DNA from: Streptomyces avicenniae
GTDB taxonomy: Bacteria > Actinomycetota > Actinomycetes > Streptomycetales > Streptomycetaceae
NCBI RefSeq assembly: GCF_000719135.1
Contig: NZ_JOEK01000011.1
Span: forward strand, 1 to 64,000
Direction of reading: 5' to 3'
Length of the DNA stretch: 64,000 nt
Every line of letters begins with the position of its first letter. Positions within the stretch are counted from its first letter, which is position 1. Below the pieces are notes generated by a model, which saw only the letters and a program-made list of their open reading frames with translations, searched no databases and was not told the DNA's origin. Both the position numbers and the translations under genes were made by a program. This document shows, in pieces, positions 1-8,657 of the stretch.

Positions 1-870
1 CCCTCCCCCCGCCCCGCCGGTGATCCCCTCCCCTCGACGGGCGCCCGCGTCCCCGATCCCGTCGTCCCCGATCCCGTCGTCGTCGCCACACTCCGCGCGG
101 CGGGCTGCGTCTTCGCCGAGGACGAGGCCCTGCTCCTCGCCGCAGCCGCCCGCACCCCCGCCGAACTGACCACGTTCGCCGCCCGCAGGGCCGCCGGTCT
201 GCCGATCGAACACGTCGTCGGCTGGGCCGAGTTCAACGGCCTGCGGATATCGGTCGAACCCGGCGTCTTCGTGCCGCGCCGCCGCACGGAACTCCTCGTC
301 GCCGAAGCCGCACGGGACGCGCCGCCCCGCCCCGTCGTCGTGGACCTGTGCTGCGGCTCCGGCGCCATCGGCGCCGCCCTGGCCACCGCCCTCGACCCGG
401 CGGAACTGCACGCCGCCGACATCGACCCCGCCGCCGTCGCCTGCGCCCGCCGCAACCTCGCCCCCGCGGGCGGCCTCGTCCACACCGGCGACCTCTTCGC
501 CGCACTGCCGACCGCCCTGCGCGGACGGGTGGACGTCCTCACCGCCAACGTGCCCTACGTGCCGACCGATTCGCTCCCCCTCCTCCCCGCGGAGGCCCGC
601 GACCACGAGCCCCCCGGCGCGCTCGACGGCGGCACGGACGGGCTGGACGTCCTGCGCCGCGTCAGCGCCGAAGCCTCCCGATGGCTGGCCCCCGGCGGGC
701 GGCTGCTGGTCGAGACGAGCGAGCGCCAGGCGGACCGGGCCGTCGCCGTCCTGACCGCCGACGGACTCCTCCCCCGTGCGGCGCACGAGGAGGAGACCGG
801 CGCGACGGTCGTGATCGGCACCCGGCCCGGCCCCCGGATCACCCCACGGTCGGCTCGAACTTCACACTGA
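1..870 (+). CDS. HemK/PrmC-related SAM-dependent methyltransferase, 5' end missing
   Basis: The frame is open from base 1, so the gene begins outside the window; the ATG-like start at 271 is internal. The part before it carries GLPIEHVVGWAEF and GVFVPRRRTELL, which match the N-terminal region of the HemK/PrmC family (N5-glutamine methylation of release factors and related proteins). The SAM-binding loop VDLCCGSGAIG follows. The catalytic motif is NVPY where true PrmC has NPPY, so this is probably a PrmC-related paralogue of unknown substrate, not the release-factor enzyme. The last 32 bases overlap the convergent gene on the other strand. Family assignment is firm, substrate is not. Confidence 0.85.
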   Translation, partial: PSPRPAGDPLPSTGARVPDPVVPDPVVVATLRAAGCVFAEDEALLLAAAARTPAELTTFAARRAAGLPIEHVVGWAEFNGLRISVEPGVFVPRRRTELLVAEAARDAPPRPVVVDLCCGSGAIGAALATALDPAELHAADIDPAAVACARRNLAPAGGLVHTGDLFAALPTALRGRVDVLTANVPYVPTDSLPLLPAEARDHEPPGALDGGTDGLDVLRRVSAEASRWLAPGGRLLVETSERQADRAVAVLTADGLLPRAAHEEETGATVVIGTRPGPRITPRSARTSH

Positions 871-1171
871 CCGCGGCATCAGCCGAGAACTCGTCGTTCG
901 GCAGGACCTTGCCGCCCGTCGTGTAGCGGCAGTTGCTGTCCACGTAGAGGGTGGCCGTGAACACGGTCTGGTTGAAGCCACCGATCGCCGGCTCCTCCGG
1001 ATCCGACAGTTCGTAGCACAGGTGCGGTTCCGGATTGTCCACCGTCCCGGTGTTGCCCCCGCCCGAATACCAGTCGAGGGTGCCGGTCCCCGCCTGAGCG
1101 GTCGTGACCGGCCCCGCGAGGGCGAAGACGAGGGCACCGGCCGCCGTCCCGAGCGTGTGACGCATGCGCAT
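839..1171 (-). CDS. Small secreted protein, function unknown
   Basis: A 110-residue protein starting at the ATG at 1171, chosen because GGAAGAG lies 7 bases upstream; a longer in-frame start at 1222 has no such site. Residues 1-28 form a signal peptide: MRMRH, then a hydrophobic stretch (TAAGALVFALAG) ending in a TAQA-type signal peptidase I site. The mature part is about 80 residues, acidic and Gly/Thr-rich, with two cysteines (HLCYEL and NCRY) that could form one disulfide in the exported protein. It ends inside the 3' end of the convergent methyltransferase gene. I recognise no family; a beta-rich small exported protein is an inference from composition. Confidence 0.7.
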   Translation of the reverse strand: MRMRHTLGTAAGALVFALAGPVTTAQAGTGTLDWYSGGGNTGTVDNPEPHLCYELSDPEEPAIGGFNQTVFTATLYVDSNCRYTTGGKVLPNDEFSADAAVSVKFEPTVG

Positions 1172-1249
1172 TGCTGTTCTCTTCCGTCGTGTAGCCAGGC
1201 GAACACCCGCCTGGCTACCCAACGGATCGACGCGTATGCGCCGGGTAAC

Positions 1250-1408
1250 TCATCGGAGTGGCGGCGGCGGTGGCGAAGGTGACGGCTCAGGGCCCGGGTC
1301 CGGCTGCGGCTCCGGATGATCGGGCCCCGGGACGGGCGGCACCGGGCCGGGCGGCACCGGGCCGGGGCCCGGGGGAGGAGTCGGCTTCGGGGGCACCGGT
1401 TCTGTCAT
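1250..1408 (-). CDS. Possible small proline-rich peptide
   Basis: A 52-residue reading frame from the ATG at 1408, about half proline, made of PVPPG and PGP units with MTEPVPPKP at the start. The DNA contains two direct copies of a 15-base unit around 1332-1362 that encode the repeated PVPPG. It lies in the same direction as, and just upstream of, the small secreted protein. High-GC DNA easily yields Pro/Arg-rich open frames, so this may be chance; no clear ribosome binding site was seen. Confidence 0.3.
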   Translation of the reverse strand: MTEPVPPKPTPPPGPGPVPPGPVPPVPGPDHPEPQPDPGPEPSPSPPPPPLR

Positions 1409-1783
1409 ACGCGTGACCATTCGCGGCGGGTGCCCCCACTCTCGCCCCCGCAAACGGGACTTCGGCCCGGCGAGCGCACGCCCGTCCACGGCCGAGGACT
1501 TCACGGACCCCGGGATGCGGGACGACGCCCCGACCGGGAAGCGGACGCCCCACCGAACCTGTTGGTGACTCTCTGTAGTGATTCATGGGCTCACCGTAAG
1601 CCCTCGGTAGCGATCGCGGTATCGCTCCTAGGGGTGAATCGAGCACGGCGCCCCCGCCCGCACGCGTTTCGTCAATATCCCGGCGCCCCGCCGTGTGGAA
1701 AGCGTCAGGACCGGGCCGCGGGCCCTTTCCACGTGCCTAGCCTTGCGCTGCTCACATGAATTCTCCGCTCATCGGGGGCCCGC
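1409..1783. other. Intergenic stretch upstream of the 1784 gene
   Basis: No convincing coding frame on either strand. The right half is probably the promoter region of the gene starting at 1784, because it holds an inverted repeat (listed separately at 1695-1732). I see no tRNA or other RNA gene. Confidence 0.5.
1695..1732. promoter_or_regulatory. Inverted repeat, possible operator or hairpin
   Basis: GTGGAAAG at 1695-1702 is repeated inverted as CTTTCCAC at 1725-1732, separated by 22 bases that include a GC-rich inner palindrome. It sits about 50 bases before the start of the 1784 gene, so it could be an operator or a 5' leader hairpin. Function is inferred from position only. Confidence 0.35.
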
Positions 1784-4057
1784 GTGCCTGACATGTATTT
1801 CAGCCGGACCGAGGTCGAGGACACGGCGGGCGTACGGCCCTGGGAGAGAAAGCGGCGCTTCTCCGCCGAGGTCAGACCCGACGACATGGCGGAGACCGCC
1901 GCCGTGTACGCACGAGCCGCCGCCGAGGCCGGGAGCGCCGCCGAACTGGCCGGACGCGCCACCGCCGTGGCAGCGGAGGCGGGCGCCGCGGACGGCACGG
2001 CGCTCATCGACGCCCGGGGCCGCATCGACGCCACGGCACTCGGCCTCGGCGGGGCAGGGGACGGCGCCGGTGACCTGGACACCGTGGTCTCCCTCCTGGT
2101 CAGGGCCATGAACACGGCGATCGACGCGGAACGCGACGTCGCCTCCCTCGTCGAAGGACCCGGGGGCCTCGACGAGGTCTACGCCCGGCAACTGGCGGGC
2201 GCCGCCGCCGACCCCACCGCCCCCACCGACCCCGCCACCGACACGCCCGACGAGAGCAGGCGCCGCCGCCTCGACACCGTCGCGACCGCAGCCCGGACGG
2301 CCGACGCCGCCCTCTCCGACACCGTTGACGCCTATCGCGCACGCCTTTCCGGATACGGCGCCGAATTGCAGCGCGAGGGATACGACCTGGCCGGTCCGCT
2401 CACCCTGTGGACCACCCCGGAAATGGCCGACCACGCAGCGGCCCGATTGGCCGAGGAATTGCGCCGCGACGATCCCGACCCCCTCGCCCTCGCCCGTTGG
2501 ACCCAGGGAATCGAGGGAATCGCCGACAGCCTCTTCGGCGACTCCCTCGCCCCCGGCGACCCCATCCGCCGCCTCACCACCACCGAGCACACCTACCTGA
2601 GCCGCTTCTACGCCGCCCTCGACACCGACACCCTGGTGGCGCTCGGACGGCTCGACGGCTGGGACCGGGCGAAGACGGAGGTCGCGGGCGGCCTCGCGAT
2701 GCTGATGAACCCGGACATCGGCGGCGGCACCGCCGTCCCCGACGCCGTCCGCCCGTTCGTCCTCGACCACCACACCGGCGACCTATACACCGAGCATCCG
2801 GCGAGCCAGGCGTTCCGCCGCGCGCTGGACCGCTTCAACGCCTTCGCCGACGTCCTCGGCTCGGCGACCCTCCCCGCGGGCGACCGGTTCAGCGAGACCC
2901 TGGCCCGCGCCGCCGTGGACCTCCACGCCCGCACGACGACCCAGTACGCCGTGGGCTACCCCGGCCACGCCCTGCCCGACACCGGCAGCAGCGACCTCCT
3001 CACCGCCGCCGCCCTCAACAGCCCCACCGCCGCCACCCTCCTCGCCGACGACGACTTCCGCACCCGCCTCCTCGGCCAGACCTGGGAGGACAGCACGGGC
3101 GCCGGCGCGCTGGTCAGGAGCGGCACGACCGTCCCACCCGGCATCGAGCGCGACGCGCCCGCCGCCCGCCCGTACACCGACGCAGCCCACGGCGTCCTCG
3201 GCTTCGCCGCGACCCACCAGGACGTGGTCCTCGGCCACGGCCCGTCCCGCGTCGCCGCGCTCGGCGACGCGTCCCACACCCCGCTCCAGGCCGCGCTCGC
3301 CGACACCGCGCTGACCCACCTGGCCGACGTCGCGGGCCACGGCGACCGGCCGCTGCCGGAGAAGGAACGCCACGGCGTCTTCGCGCTGATGGCCCAGGCC
3401 GACCCCACCGTCAACGAAGGCTTCAAGGCGGGCGTGAACAGCGTCCAGTACGCCATGGCCTACGGCTACTACGCCGACGTGCCGGGCGCGATGGGCGGCA
3501 CCACCACGTTCGAGAGCATCGGCAACCTCACCCGCCTCGTCAACTGGGGCGAGCACGAGGCGATCGAGAACCGAGAGGGCGACGACCGCGGCCGTCTCGT
3601 CTCCGCCCTGACCACGTCCTCCGTCGGCGGCGGACTGTGGGCCGCCAGCGTGCCGCCCGGCCCCCAGCAACTGCCCCTCGGGCTGATCGCCGCGGGCTAC
3701 TCGGCCGCCGTCCCCCTCCTGCCCGGCTACTCCCCGCAGGCACCCGGCGCGCACGCCGACTTCGACCTGTCGGAAGGCTTCCTCAACGAGCAGGTCACCG
3801 CCCACACCATCGCCACGGCGGCGGCCCAGGCCCACGCCGAGGGCAGCCTGCGCCCCGGATATCCGCACGGCGGCGGGCCCGTCGAGGTGGCCGCCCTCGA
3901 CACGGCGCTGTACGAGGCGGCCGGCTCCGTCCCCGACAAGCGGCTCAACGCGACGGGCGACCGCCTCGGCATCGTGGACGACTGGCGCACCGCCGGTGTC
4001 TCGCCCGACCGGTACGTCCCCGACCACCGCCCCGACGACCGCCGCTCGCAGTCCTGA
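1784..4057 (+). CDS. Large uncharacterised protein, member of a three-copy family in this window
   Basis: 757 residues; GTG start with a G-rich ribosome binding site about 6 bases upstream. The N-terminus has the motif YFSRTEVE, then Ala-rich helical sequence to about residue 200. From about residue 185 to 460 it matches the two tandem paralogues at 46-49 kb: YDLxGPxxLWTxxEMA, an LVAxGR motif, AxGxxMLxNP, and LLADxxFxxRLxxQxWExSxGAxxLVxSGTTxP. The last 300 residues are absent from the paralogues and include a hydrophobic stretch (GLIAAGYSAAVPLLPG). No catalytic motif, signal peptide or convincing membrane anchor is visible. It vaguely recalls large helical actinobacterial hypothetical proteins such as the DUF6571 group, from memory and unverified. 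A cell-envelope or secretion-related role is only a guess. Confidence 0.85.
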   Translation: MPDMYFSRTEVEDTAGVRPWERKRRFSAEVRPDDMAETAAVYARAAAEAGSAAELAGRATAVAAEAGAADGTALIDARGRIDATALGLGGAGDGAGDLDTVVSLLVRAMNTAIDAERDVASLVEGPGGLDEVYARQLAGAAADPTAPTDPATDTPDESRRRRLDTVATAARTADAALSDTVDAYRARLSGYGAELQREGYDLAGPLTLWTTPEMADHAAARLAEELRRDDPDPLALARWTQGIEGIADSLFGDSLAPGDPIRRLTTTEHTYLSRFYAALDTDTLVALGRLDGWDRAKTEVAGGLAMLMNPDIGGGTAVPDAVRPFVLDHHTGDLYTEHPASQAFRRALDRFNAFADVLGSATLPAGDRFSETLARAAVDLHARTTTQYAVGYPGHALPDTGSSDLLTAAALNSPTAATLLADDDFRTRLLGQTWEDSTGAGALVRSGTTVPPGIERDAPAARPYTDAAHGVLGFAATHQDVVLGHGPSRVAALGDASHTPLQAALADTALTHLADVAGHGDRPLPEKERHGVFALMAQADPTVNEGFKAGVNSVQYAMAYGYYADVPGAMGGTTTFESIGNLTRLVNWGEHEAIENREGDDRGRLVSALTTSSVGGGLWAASVPPGPQQLPLGLIAAGYSAAVPLLPGYSPQAPGAHADFDLSEGFLNEQVTAHTIATAAAQAHAEGSLRPGYPHGGGPVEVAALDTALYEAAGSVPDKRLNATGDRLGIVDDWRTAGVSPDRYVPDHRPDDRRSQS

Positions 4058-4174
4058 CCCAGCCCCGCCCGACCGGCCGAAACTCCTGGTCATGGCAGGC
4101 GCGCGCCGGGGTAACAGCCGCTGTACAGAGCCCGCGCTCGCCACGCGCGGGCACCCAAGGGGAGGTCAGCGCCC

Positions 4175-5698
4175 ATGTCACGCCTCAGCCGCCTGGACCG
4201 CCGGGTGTTCGAACGGGTCGCAGCCGCCCATCCGCCCGCCGTCCAGGCCGTCCTTCCCCGCCTCAGCCACGCCGCCGACCACGGCCGCCTCTGGCTGGCG
4301 ACCGCCGCCGCCCTCGCCGTCACCGGCGACCGCACGGCCCGCCGCGCGGCCGGTCGCGGCATCGTCGCGCTCGGCCTGGCCTCCGTCACGACCAACACGG
4401 TCATCAAGTACATCGCCCGCCGCCGCCGTCCCCTGATCGACACGGTCCCCCTCGCCAGACGGCTGGCCAGACAGCCGCACACCAGCTCGTTCCCCTCGGG
4501 ACACTCCGCGTCCGCCGCCGCGTTCGCCACCGGCGTGGCCCTCGAATCACGGCGGCACGGCGCACTCGTCGCCCCCGTCGCCGCCGCCGTCGCGTTCTCC
4601 CGCATCTACGTCGGCGTCCACTACCCGGGCGACGTCGTCGCCGGGACGCTCCTCGGCGTCGGCGCCGCCCTGGCGACCGGCCGCGTCTGGCCACGCCGCC
4701 CGCCCGCCACACGCCTCGTCCACCACGCCGTCCCCGCGCCCGCACTCCCCGAGGGCGAGGGCCTCGTCGTGGTCGTCAACGGCGGCGCCGGGACGGAGGA
4801 CGCCACCGCCACCGCCCAGCGGCTGCGCACCCTGCTGCCCAAGGCCGAGATCGTGGAGCGCGGCGCCGAGGGCGAGGAGGAGGGCGACCTCGTCGCGCTC
4901 CTCACCGAGGCCGCGGGCCGCGCCACCGCCCTCGGCATCTGCGGCGGCGACGGCAGCGTCAACGCCGCCGCGGGCGTCAGCGCCGACCACGGACTGCCCC
5001 TCGCCGTCTTCCCCGGCGGCACCCTCAACCACTTCGCGCTCGACAACGGCGTCCACCGCTTCGAGGACACCGCAGCCGCCGTCGCCGGAGGCACGGCCGT
5101 CTCCGTGGACCTCGCCCGCATCCGCCCCGCCGGAGGCGCCGAAGGCCCGACACGCCACTTCCTCAACACCTTCAGCATCGGCCTCTACCCCGAACTCGTC
5201 CGCGCCCGCGAATCCCTCCAACGGCACTCGCCGATCGGCCGCCTCGGCAAATGGCCCTCGGCCGCCGTCTCCCTCGCCCGCGTCCTGCGCACCGCAGAAC
5301 CCGTCCAGGTCGAACTGAACGGCCGCCCCCACAAACTGTGGCTGCTCTTCGCGGGCAACGGCCTCTACTCGCCCGAGGGCTTCGCGCCCTCCCACCGCAC
5401 ACAGCTGGACGACGGGCTCCTCGACGTCCGCACCGTCGCCGCCGACAAGCCGTTCGCCCGCACCCGCGTCACCCTGTCCGTGCTCACCGGCACGCTCGCC
5501 GCCTCCCGCGTGTACTCCGCCGCCCGCCTGCCCCGGCTGCGCCTGGCCGGACTGCACGACGCCTGCTCCCTCGCCTACGACGGCGAGGCGGGCGACGCCC
5601 CGGCCACCCTCCTGCTCGACAAGCGCCCGGGCGCCCTCACCGTCTACCGCCCCGCCGGGCTCGACGACAACCTCATCCCCGGCCCCCGCGCCACCTGA
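4175..5698 (+). CDS. PAP2 phosphatase fused to a diacylglycerol/sphingosine-kinase-type lipid kinase
   Basis: 507 residues, start supported by GGGGAGG upstream. Residues about 75-185 are a PAP2 phosphatase domain with all three signature parts: KYIARRRRP, SFPSGHSAS and SRIYVGVHYPGD, the last supplying the catalytic histidine. From about 190 the protein becomes a DAGK-catalytic-type kinase: VVVVNGGAG, the nucleotide loop GICGGDGSVN and the PGGTLNHFA motif. Such fusions are known in actinobacteria and combine removal and addition of phosphate on membrane lipids. The PAP2 part would lie in the membrane with the kinase domain in the cytoplasm. It stands alone; a GC-rich hairpin follows. Which lipid is acted on cannot be read from sequence. 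Confidence 0.9.
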   Translation: MSRLSRLDRRVFERVAAAHPPAVQAVLPRLSHAADHGRLWLATAAALAVTGDRTARRAAGRGIVALGLASVTTNTVIKYIARRRRPLIDTVPLARRLARQPHTSSFPSGHSASAAAFATGVALESRRHGALVAPVAAAVAFSRIYVGVHYPGDVVAGTLLGVGAALATGRVWPRRPPATRLVHHAVPAPALPEGEGLVVVVNGGAGTEDATATAQRLRTLLPKAEIVERGAEGEEEGDLVALLTEAAGRATALGICGGDGSVNAAAGVSADHGLPLAVFPGGTLNHFALDNGVHRFEDTAAAVAGGTAVSVDLARIRPAGGAEGPTRHFLNTFSIGLYPELVRARESLQRHSPIGRLGKWPSAAVSLARVLRTAEPVQVELNGRPHKLWLLFAGNGLYSPEGFAPSHRTQLDDGLLDVRTVAADKPFARTRVTLSVLTGTLAASRVYSAARLPRLRLAGLHDACSLAYDGEAGDAPATLLLDKRPGALTVYRPAGLDDNLIPGPRAT

Positions 5699-5708
5699 CG
5701 CCGACGAC

Positions 5709-5753
5709 CCCGGGCGGCGGCGCGCGCCGAGTCAGCGCGCCGCCCCGCCCGGG
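5709..5753. terminator. GC-rich hairpin between convergent genes
   Basis: Arms at 5709-5725 and 5735-5753 pair almost perfectly (the right arm has two extra bases), with a loop of 9 bases that contains the stop codon of the ABC ATPase gene. It can serve both convergent genes. No T-run, as is usual in Streptomyces. Confidence 0.55.
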
Positions 5754-6565
5754 ACCACCGCCGCGTGCCGCGCATGCGGCACCACCATCGGCGTCCCGGC
5801 CCGCGGATCGGGCACGATGTCGCACGCGAGGCCGAACACGTCCGCGACCAGCTCCGCCGTCAACACCTCACCCGGCGCGCCCTGCGCGACGATGCGCCCC
5901 GCGTCCATCACCACCAGGTGCGACGCGAAACGCGCCGCCTGGTTCAGGTCGTGCAACACGGCGACGACCGTACGCCCCTCCCGGTGCAACTCCGCGCACA
6001 GCTCCAGCAGCTCGTACTGGTGCGCGATGTCGAGGAACGTCGTCGGCTCGTCGAGCAGCAGCAGCTCCGTCCGCTGCGCCAGCACCATCGCGATCCACGC
6101 CCGCTGCCGCTGCCCGCCCGACAGCTCGGTCACCGTCGCCTCCGCCAGCCCGGTGAGCCCCGTGCGCTCCAGCGCCTCGCCGACCGCCGCGTCGTCGTCC
6201 GGCGACCACTGCCGCAGCAGCGAGTGGTGCGGATACCGGCCCCGCCGCACGAGCCCGCGCACGCTGATCCCCTCGGGCGCGATCGGGCTCTGCGGCAGCA
6301 GCGCGACATGCCGCGCCGCCTCCTTGCCCCGGTACGACGCGAGGTCCCGCCCGTGCAGCAGCACCTCGCCCGCGACCGGACGCACCGCACGCGCCAGCGC
6401 CTTCACCAGCGTGGACTTCCCACAGCCGTTCGGCCCGATGATCATCGTCAGCCCGCCCGGCGGGACGTCCAGATCGAGGTCACGCACGACCGGCTCGCCG
6501 CCGTACCCGACGCTCAGCCCGCGGGCACGCAGCCCTCCGCCGTTCACAGGTCCCGTGGCGCTCAC
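5732..6565 (-). CDS. Iron-siderophore ABC transporter, ATP-binding protein
   Basis: 277 residues from the GTG at 6565, chosen because it overlaps the stop of the upstream permease gene as GTGA, as in the rest of this operon. Walker A is GPNGCGKST, the signature is LSGGQRQRAWIAMVLAQ, Walker B is LLLLDEPTTFLD, and the H-loop is AVLHDLNQAARF. These and the overall sequence are typical of FecE/FepC-like ATPases that drive import of ferric siderophores through a pair of FecCD-type permeases. It is the last gene of a four-gene operon (lipoprotein, two permeases, ATPase). Expression should be iron-repressed through the iron box at 9785. Confidence 0.95.
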   Translation of the reverse strand: MSATGPVNGGGLRARGLSVGYGGEPVVRDLDLDVPPGGLTMIIGPNGCGKSTLVKALARAVRPVAGEVLLHGRDLASYRGKEAARHVALLPQSPIAPEGISVRGLVRRGRYPHHSLLRQWSPDDDAAVGEALERTGLTGLAEATVTELSGGQRQRAWIAMVLAQRTELLLLDEPTTFLDIAHQYELLELCAELHREGRTVVAVLHDLNQAARFASHLVVMDAGRIVAQGAPGEVLTAELVADVFGLACDIVPDPRAGTPMVVPHARHAAVVPGGAAR

Positions 6566-7623
6566 AGGCTCCCCCTTCTCCATTCGCGGGTCAGCAACCA
6601 CCCGAGGTACACCCCGCCGATGGCCATCGTGTAGATCCCCACCGGCAGCCCGTCGTCGATCGGCGACTGCTGCGCCACCAGGTCCGCGAGGACGAGCAGC
6701 AGCGCGCCCGTCAGCGTCGCGAGCGCCAGGTGCGCGCCCGTGCCCCGGGTGAGGCGGCGGGCGATCTGCGGCGCCGTCAGCGAGATGAACGCGATCGGCC
6801 CCGCCACCGCCACCGCACCCGCGGACAGCACGATCGACAGCACCACCGCGCTCACGCGCGTGCGCTGCGGCTCCGCGCCCAGCACACCGGCGAGTTCGTC
6901 GCCCATCTCCCCGATCTCGACACGCCGCCCCAGCAGCAGCGCCAGCGGCACGACGACCAGCAGGACGACCCCGATCGTCGCCGCGTCGTCCCAGGAACGC
7001 GCCGCCAGACTGCCGTTGACGTACGCCGTCAGCGCCGTCGCCTTGTCGCGCTCGACGGCGTACACCACGTACTGCGTGAACGCCGTCGCCATCGCCGCCA
7101 CGCCGATACCGGCCACCACGAGCCGCCCCGGGTTACGGAAACCGCTGCCCGTGGACACGTACACCAGCACCATCGCCGCCACCGCGCCGACCAACGCGCC
7201 CAGCGAGACCGGCACTTCACCCGGCATCATCAGCGCCACCACGGCCGCCCCCGCGCCCGCGCCCGAGGCGAGCCCGATGACGTCGGGGCTCCCCAGCGGA
7301 TTACGCGTCACCGACTGGAACAGCGCGCCCGACAGGCCGAGGGCCGCGCCCGTGCCGAGCGCCACCACCAGCCGTGGCCCGCGCAGCCGTTCGACGACGA
7401 ACGCGTCCGCGCCGTCCGCACCCCCCGTCACCGCGGACGGCAGGTCGGCCAGGGCGATCCCCAACTCGCCGAGCGACAACGTCGCCACCGACGCCACGGC
7501 CGTCAACAGCACCACGACCGCGCCGACCAGCAGCTGCCTGCCGTGCACCGGCAACGCCACCCGGCTCCCCAACGTCACCACCCCGCGTGGCCCGGAGGCG
7601 GCGGTCCTCTCCAGCGGCGTCAC
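6562..7623 (-). CDS. Iron-siderophore ABC transporter permease (FecCD family), second subunit
   Basis: 353 residues from a GTG at 7623 that overlaps the TGA of the previous permease. The protein is very hydrophobic with about nine to ten membrane segments. It carries the FecCD hallmarks ALGLSGALFQSVTRNPLGSPD near the N-terminus and the GPIAFISLTAPQIARRL coupling loop that contacts the ATPase. The open frame runs further upstream to 8037, but that part overlaps the first permease and is not coding in this frame. It pairs with the 7620-8657 permease to form the channel. The exact siderophore is not predictable. Confidence 0.93.
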   Translation of the reverse strand: MTPLERTAASGPRGVVTLGSRVALPVHGRQLLVGAVVVLLTAVASVATLSLGELGIALADLPSAVTGGADGADAFVVERLRGPRLVVALGTGAALGLSGALFQSVTRNPLGSPDVIGLASGAGAGAAVVALMMPGEVPVSLGALVGAVAAMVLVYVSTGSGFRNPGRLVVAGIGVAAMATAFTQYVVYAVERDKATALTAYVNGSLAARSWDDAATIGVVLLVVVPLALLLGRRVEIGEMGDELAGVLGAEPQRTRVSAVVLSIVLSAGAVAVAGPIAFISLTAPQIARRLTRGTGAHLALATLTGALLLVLADLVAQQSPIDDGLPVGIYTMAIGGVYLGWLLTREWRRGSL

Positions 7624-8657
7624 GCCGCACCCCTCATCCTGCGCACGGCGTACAGCAACGCCGGTGCGCCCACGAACGCGGTGACCACGCCGACCATCAA
7701 CTCCTGTGGCCGCAACAGCACACGGCCCACCACGTCCGCCAACAGCAGCAGCGAAGGCCCGAGCACGGCCGAGAAGACGACCTGCGCCCTGAAGTCCACA
7801 CCCGCCAGCGTCCGCGCCACATGCGGAACGGCCAGCCCCACGAAGGCGATCGGCCCGACCGCCGCCGTCGCCGCCGCACACAGCAACGTCGCCGACACCA
7901 GCCCGGCCGTCCGCACGAGCGCCGGATTCGCGCCCAGCGACGACGCCGACTCGTCGCCGAGCGCCAGCGCGTTCAGCGCGGGAGCCAGCAGCAGCGCCAG
8001 CACGAACCCCACCGCGGCGAACGGCAGGACGGACCACAGCACGTCCCAGTCACGCCCGCCCAACGCGCCCACCACCCAGTAGCGGTAGCTGTCGAACACC
8101 CGCGGCTTGCTCAACGTCACGGCCTGGATGTACGCCGCCAGCACCGCCGACACCACCGCGCCCGCCAGCACCAGCCGCACCACGCTCCCGCCGCCGCCCG
8201 CCGAACCCACCGCGTGCAGCACCAGGCCCGCCAGCAGCGCGCCAGGCAACGCCCACCACACCGTGGCCGCCTGCCCGGAGACGCCGAGGTACGCCGTCGC
8301 CGTCACCACACCGGCGGACGCGCCCGCGTTGATCCCGAGCAGCCCGGGATCGGCCAGCGGGTTGCGCGTCATGCCCTGCATCAGCGTCCCGGCGACGGCC
8401 AACGTCACCCCCGCCAGGACCCCGAGGGCCGTGCGCGGATAGCGGCTCTCCACCACCGTCGTCACATACGTGTCCGCGTCGCCGCGCAGCACGTCCCACA
8501 CGTCGCCGAACGGCGTCGGCTTGCTGCCGAACATCACGCTCGCCAGCACCGCCAGCACCAGCAACGCCAGCGCGCAGATCAGGGAGAACACGCGCCGAGC
8601 GGTGCCTGTACGCGCGGTACGGGCACCGCCCGGAGCGGTGTCGATCGAGGTCGTCAT
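7620..8657 (-). CDS. Iron-siderophore ABC transporter permease (FecCD family), first subunit
   Basis: 345 residues, starting MTTSIDTAPG at the ATG at 8657, whose ATGA overlaps the stop of the binding-protein gene. An upstream in-frame start at 8714 lies inside the binding-protein gene and is less likely. After a short basic N-terminal tail come about nine membrane helices. FecCD signatures are MQGMTRNPLADPGLLGINAGAS (first half of the channel) and GPIAFVGLAVPHVARTL (ATPase contact loop). It forms the heterodimeric channel with the permease at 6562-7623. Confidence 0.93.
   Translation of the reverse strand: MTTSIDTAPGGARTARTGTARRVFSLICALALLVLAVLASVMFGSKPTPFGDVWDVLRGDADTYVTTVVESRYPRTALGVLAGVTLAVAGTLMQGMTRNPLADPGLLGINAGASAGVVTATAYLGVSGQAATVWWALPGALLAGLVLHAVGSAGGGGSVVRLVLAGAVVSAVLAAYIQAVTLSKPRVFDSYRYWVVGALGGRDWDVLWSVLPFAAVGFVLALLLAPALNALALGDESASSLGANPALVRTAGLVSATLLCAAATAAVGPIAFVGLAVPHVARTLAGVDFRAQVVFSAVLGPSLLLLADVVGRVLLRPQELMVGVVTAFVGAPALLYAVRRMRGAA

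Noticed and set aside
2407..6156. 1249-residue frame on the plus strand
   Set aside because: Almost entirely Arg/Pro, overlaps two convincing genes in another frame; a product of GC-rich third positions.
6562..8037. 491-residue permease frame starting at 8037
   Set aside because: The extra N-terminus overlaps the first permease and is Arg/Gly-rich; GTG at 7623 with GTGA overlap is the start.
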